Below the pieces are notes generated by a model. The model was given only the letters and a program-made list of their open reading frames with translations. It had not been told where the DNA came from and ran no database searches. Both the position numbers and the translations under genes were made by a program. A stretch of DNA of 64,000 nucleotides from Gordionus sp. m RMFG-2023 (taxonomy: Eukaryota; Nematomorpha; Gordioida; Chordodea; Parachordodidae), in the NCBI RefSeq assembly GCF_954871325.1, contig NC_088777.1, forward strand, positions 16,655,366-16,719,365. Direction: 5' to 3'. Of this stretch, positions 48,601 through 54,600 are shown in pieces (the first letter of the stretch is position 1; the number at the start of each line of letters is the position of its first letter).

Positions 48601-51600
48601 TAACCATGTTTTAAATTATTAGATGTATATAATATTTAATGATTTTTACTTTATGTATCTATTATAATAATCATCATTATTTAATAATGAAATACAACAA
48701 TCTAAAATTAATTATTAGATACCTATAAGTTATATTATATAAAATAATAAATATTACAATCAAGTATCTCTTTAAATTAGAACTTGAAGATTTTGAAACT
48801 GATATTATACTTTTAGAACACATTTTAAATTTGATTAGTATGGAATTAGTTTATTGAAGATATTATGTTGCTCTAAAGTATTTATTATATTTGGGCCATG
48901 TTTATGTTAACTCATCTGTCTTAATTCAGAATCAGATGATGATAATGAAATAACAACATCCATGCTTACGCTAATCTATAAATAATATTCAAATTAATAA
49001 ACTCTACTATAGGACAAAAAATAGTAACTGATTAAAAAGTGATATAGGATACAGCTGATTTAGAAAGACCCTTTTTTTCTTAAAAAAATTGTATAATATT
49101 TTTTTTAAAATGAATAAAAATAAGATTTTCTAAAATTGAACGAACGTAAAAGACGAACGCGTTCAAGTTCAAAGCTTGTCAAAAATAAAAGGAACGTCAT
49201 TCATTATTTTTTTTTCAAAAAAATGTACTCCGTTCATGCGTTCGTCTACAACATTAATTTTAAAATATTTTTATTAAATTTGCATTCTAACGGTAATAAA
49301 CTTTTTAAGGTTTTATTGGCTTCCTTGAGAGATGAAAAAACGGGCGCGATTATGGGGGGAAGGGTCTCGCATAATTCACAGGCGTTCTCCTTAAGACGGG
49401 TCTAAATGAATGTATGAATAAATATTATTTTATATGATCCGGTACACCGAATAATTAAAAAGTTCTAGGAGTATCGAAGATTGGATTTAGTACTTCTATA
49501 ATTTACATTTTTTTTTATTTTGCAATTTTTAAAAAGTAAATTCGAAAGATGCGCCATTTTAAGAATTTAGCCTAAATATGTTAAATATTATTGTATAAAT
49601 GTAAATCGGTTAAGTGAGAATTATCGGATGAATGCGAAGTTTTTAAAGCCCATTTTATATTCCTTTCATGTCTAATAATATCGGTTAATTGTAAATCGAG
49701 AAATTTATTAAATCAAACATCCTAAATTATTCATAATATTTAACAGCTGATAGACTTATTAAATGAATGAAATCAAAAGCCCAATTACCTATAGATTAAA
49801 AAATGAGAATAATAAATAAAAAGTATATAGAAGTTTTTCTTAAAAGGTGGAAATTGTGTATATATTAACTTATAAAGATTACAATAAATCGTAAATAAAT
49901 TAAAAATATCACCGAATAAATGTGATTAAAATTAAGTACCCCTCCTAAGGCTTCGCATTTAAACTCTGAGCTTGAAAGAAAATCTTAGATTTTGAAGATT
50001 TTCGCCCAAAATTTTGAGATTTTGAGAGAAAAATCTGATATTTTTAAAGAAAATTAAATTTTTTAGTGATTTCATTATGAAAGATTTTTTATGCATAATA
50101 TTCAGAATCACAAAAATTTTACCTAGAAAAGATTTTTTTTTTTTTGAATTTTAGGTAAAATTTTATCAAAAACCCTGTTTGACCCGTATCAAAAAAATCT
50201 TCAATTGAAAAAATTTGAAGTTTATTTTGAAGAGCATTTCAAACTTTAAACTTTATATGATTTAAAATGTATTGTAAATATAATTTTATATCATTAACGA
50301 TGACTAAATAAAAAACAATACTATCCTATCGCAGAATAAAGAATATTCCATTGATCCTACAAATGACAATTGCAACAGAATGTCGTATGTAGAATGCTAT
50401 AATGAAAAAGATAAAGGGGGAAAAACGGAGGTAAGAAGGATGAGGAATGGGAAGAATGAGTAAATTTAGGGAGAAATAAAACAAAGTTACAATACAACTT
50501 ATAAACTTTTTTTAAGGTAATCATCAAATCATTCTGTATCTTAGCTATTTTTTTTACATAAAAAGACATCGTTTAAATCGTATTTCATGCTCTTTAAATC
50601 AATTTAAAATTGCGTATTTTTATTATCACTTTATGAAAGATTTAGGCGGAGTCTTAGATCGAAATTGATTGGTGTCAATTTTAAAAGATAGCTAAGTTTT
50701 TACTTAAAAAATTTAGACATCTATAACTTCTTGCAGATCTCTATAAACTTAAATTAATCATACCTTCTTTTAAAACTATAATTTAATTTTTTTTTTTTAT
50801 AAGATCATGACAAAGGCATCAGTTTTTGCACGAATGTCTCCCGATAACAAAACTTCCCTCGTGGAATCTTACAAACAACTCGGGTTTGTAATGTATTTAC
50901 TATCAATCAATGTTTAAAATTATAATTATAAAATACTTACGCTTTGCTTTTTTTAGAAACTTGATTGATATTATGACTGTTAGTTTTTTATTTTAACTAA
51001 TTCAAGATCAACTTTCCATTAATCGCAGTTTTTATAATTATAATTTTTATTTTCAATCAAAGCTGATCCTTGGTTCAATTCTACTTTTACCTCAAAGTTC
51101 AGATTCATTCCTTCGATTTTCCCCTCTCTACAACCACTGCAGATACTAACCATGTATCCACCCCAGATTTTCTCACTATCTAATAACCCCAAGTTACGCT
51201 GTTAATACTTTTCCTATATCAATGAAAACGAAGCATAACTCCTTACTATTTGCCTAATGTTTTTCCCGTGGTTAGCAAAAAATAGGCATCTGTGGTATCC
51301 TTTTCCGGACTAATCATTTTCTCCATTCAAATATTTTTAATGCCTAATAGTTTACTGGTGCGGTGCGACTCATTTTCTAATTCTAGCTGGGCATCTTTAC
51401 CCTTGTTAATTGGAATTATACTTTTTCTTATCTTACTCCTAATAATTTAACCCTCTTGTATGGCCACATATGTTCTGTTGTCCTCAGCTATGAATTCTTC
51501 GTAATCTCCCATTTGGCAATTGCACCTGTTGCTTCAGATATAGGAAATACATTTTTTAATTTTCGACAAATTCTTATTTTTTTTGATACCTCGGATTGAG

Positions 51601-54600
51601 TGGTTATAGACAACTAGAAGATACCACCAAACTTACGCTGGAATAATCTATTTCTTACAGTTAGTCTATAGAACTATTACTAATACCACCAGATTTATAG
51701 TGAATAGCCTTATTTACTCCTTAAATAAAATGACCTATCCTCAAATTCCAAAATCCCTTTGTCATCTATATTTCTCATTCCAAAACTAAAGTCACTTATA
51801 CTAAGTTCTGTGGGCTAATATATATGTGTGTATATATACATATATACATTTTTTTTAAATATCATAGATACGTTGTTAGTATGTGCGGGGACGGAGCCAA
51901 TGATTGTGGGGTGAGTTTAATATAATTTATTATCAACTAAATTTATAATAATGACAACTTTTTTTATTCTCACATCATATGATTTATAATTTTGATACTT
52001 ATTACACTATCTCATCCAAACTCTACCTTGCTAATTCACATCATTTTCTTTTAGGGCAAAAACATTTAAGGTAAGAAAATAATAATTGGGCGTGAAGATT
52101 GTAGACCAATCCAATAAGATTACATTTAAAAAAAAACTTATTTTTAAACTTCAATTTTTGTGATATCAAACTTCTCAATTTTTATCATCTTTTTGTTGTT
52201 CGAGTTGCTATAAATTTAAATATTGATCCTCCAACAATTTTTTTAGGAATAAAGTTTGAACCTTTCAAGAGATATTGAAAGGTAGGTAGGAACTTAATTT
52301 ACTAAAGGCCTTAGCCAAAAATAATAAAGGCATAAGATTTATTTGTGGAAATATTAACTAATAATAAAAATGAATAATTACCTCTATGGTCAGGATAAGC
52401 TGAGGAAGCCAGTTTGCCTCAAATTTGATCCCTATAATTTCCATGATATACGGGTAACCCCATTATTTTTATGTCATGGGTTTCCATTCTATCCCATGTA
52501 TTTTTTTTATCTCACTCATTCCTGAACCTTCTAAAAATTTGACTATTATATTTTATTTAAAATTTTCTTTCTTTATACTCCCATTTTTTTAGATCAAGTA
52601 TTAATACCGTTTTTTAAAAAAAAGGCTTTAAAATCTTCAGACGCTGGAATTTCTTTATCGGACGCTGAATCATCTGTAGCTTCTCCATTTACTTCTAAGA
52701 ATCAAAATATCGATTGCGTTCTTAAAATTATCAAGTAGTTATTTTATGTCATTTTATAAGTAAAGACTTATTAGATAACTTAATGATATAGCTATCTGCT
52801 TTTCGTATTTTTACAAATTTTTCCTTATTATTTTTTTTAAAATCTAAATAACTCGAGGATGCTTTAAGCAAGATTTTTTACTATTATTTTTTGGTACCTT
52901 CATAAGAATCATTTTTCAATTACGCGAAGGATACAATTTAGATGATTTGGTGACAAAAAACGGCAGTTATGTCACCACACTATATATTATATTTAAAATT
53001 TAATGTATAAATCAATCTTTCAGGGAAGGAAGATGTTCGCTGGCTACCTCATTTGGCGTTTTCAAATTTATGGCATTATATAGCATGATTCAGTTCGCTT
53101 CTGTCCTTATACTTTACACAGTTATTATATATATTTTTATCAACATGTTATTGGGACGCTTATTTTAAAACGGAATGGCTCATAATGCTTTAGTAAACAA
53201 TTTTTTTTTAAATTTGCTAAAAACACTGTAGGAAGCTTATTCCATATTATTTTTATGTATTCACTGACATTTCAAATAACGCATATTATAAATTTATTTA
53301 ATTGATAATATTATTTAAAACAGGAAGGCTATAATTTATCGGATACTCAATTTTTGTACATTGATCTGGGAATTATTACGACGCTTGCCATATTCAGTTT
53401 GAAAAAAAATATAATTTAAAAATTCATAAAGATTTTGAATCCCTTCTTAGGGTTGGTTTATTGAAATATCAAATTTGTTAGCGGAAATATATCATTTTAA
53501 ATTGAATATTTAGGAATAATAATAACATTAACACCCTTTAAATTCCATAAGGATATGAAACTTATCCAATGATAAAATAAAAATAAAACTCTTGCCTTGA
53601 TCACCTTGTGGAAAACGTGTTCTCCAATGGCTTTTAAAAATTCTTTATCTGATTATAAAATTAAATAAATAAATTTTTTTAAATATTAGGTAATACAAAA
53701 ATAAATATATAATAATTAGAGATGAGTGATTCCAAATTTTAGTTAATTTTAAAATGTTATTCTTTTGTATATAGTAATGATTATAATATATGAATATGCA
53801 TCTTCAAAGAATTGGCCTATTCTTAAAATATTGATAATCGATGCCGAGCCGATTTCAAGTATCGTCCACCTCTAAAATCAATAATTTAACTAAAATGGAA
53901 TACCCCCTCCCCCTTCACCACTACTCTTGTATGAATTTTAAAATTATTTGGTTTTCATAAATAATGGAACATTAATTCAATGTTGTTTTAATAAAATGTA
54001 CATGGAAATTTTAACCCACTTAACTTCTCTAAAATTTGACATCTTTATATTTTTTTGTTAATATTGATTATCAGTGGGTAGGACGAAACCCTTCGATAAA
54101 TTGGTCAAAGAAAAACCGCCTAGTTGTTTGATGACGTTTCCCAACCTCCTCTCCATATTTTGTCAGCTAACTATTCAAATCGCCTTTCAAACCTCGGCCA
54201 TTATCTATCTCAAACATCAAACTTGGTAATAATTTTATTTAGTGATTAGTTTATTACTTTAAAAAAAACAAACTTTGTTATCATTTATTAATCAGAGAAT
54301 GTCTATTACAAAAATGGTTTAATGATGTGTAAAATTTATAGTTGATTCTAAAGTTATTCATATTAGAATGATACAGTAATTTCAGGACGTGAGCGTCTAA
54401 AAGATTGGGACAAGACACATACCGAAGAAGCTATTAACGGTAGCGTCTGGAGGGGACCTTACCTGAAAAAAATTCCATAATTTTATATTATATGGAAATG
54501 TTTATTATTTTAGGAGTAAAATTTATATTTTATCTAATAACGTATTAGGACATTACCATGGTGGGATAGTATATTCTAAATTGCATCTACCTTTTATAAA

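Noticed and set aside
49136-49405. 89-codon frame ending in [17 protein letters not shown] as an ATP13A exon
   Set aside because: It does not match the family at this point in the protein, and exons 47916-48197 and 50804-50883 join directly in phase.
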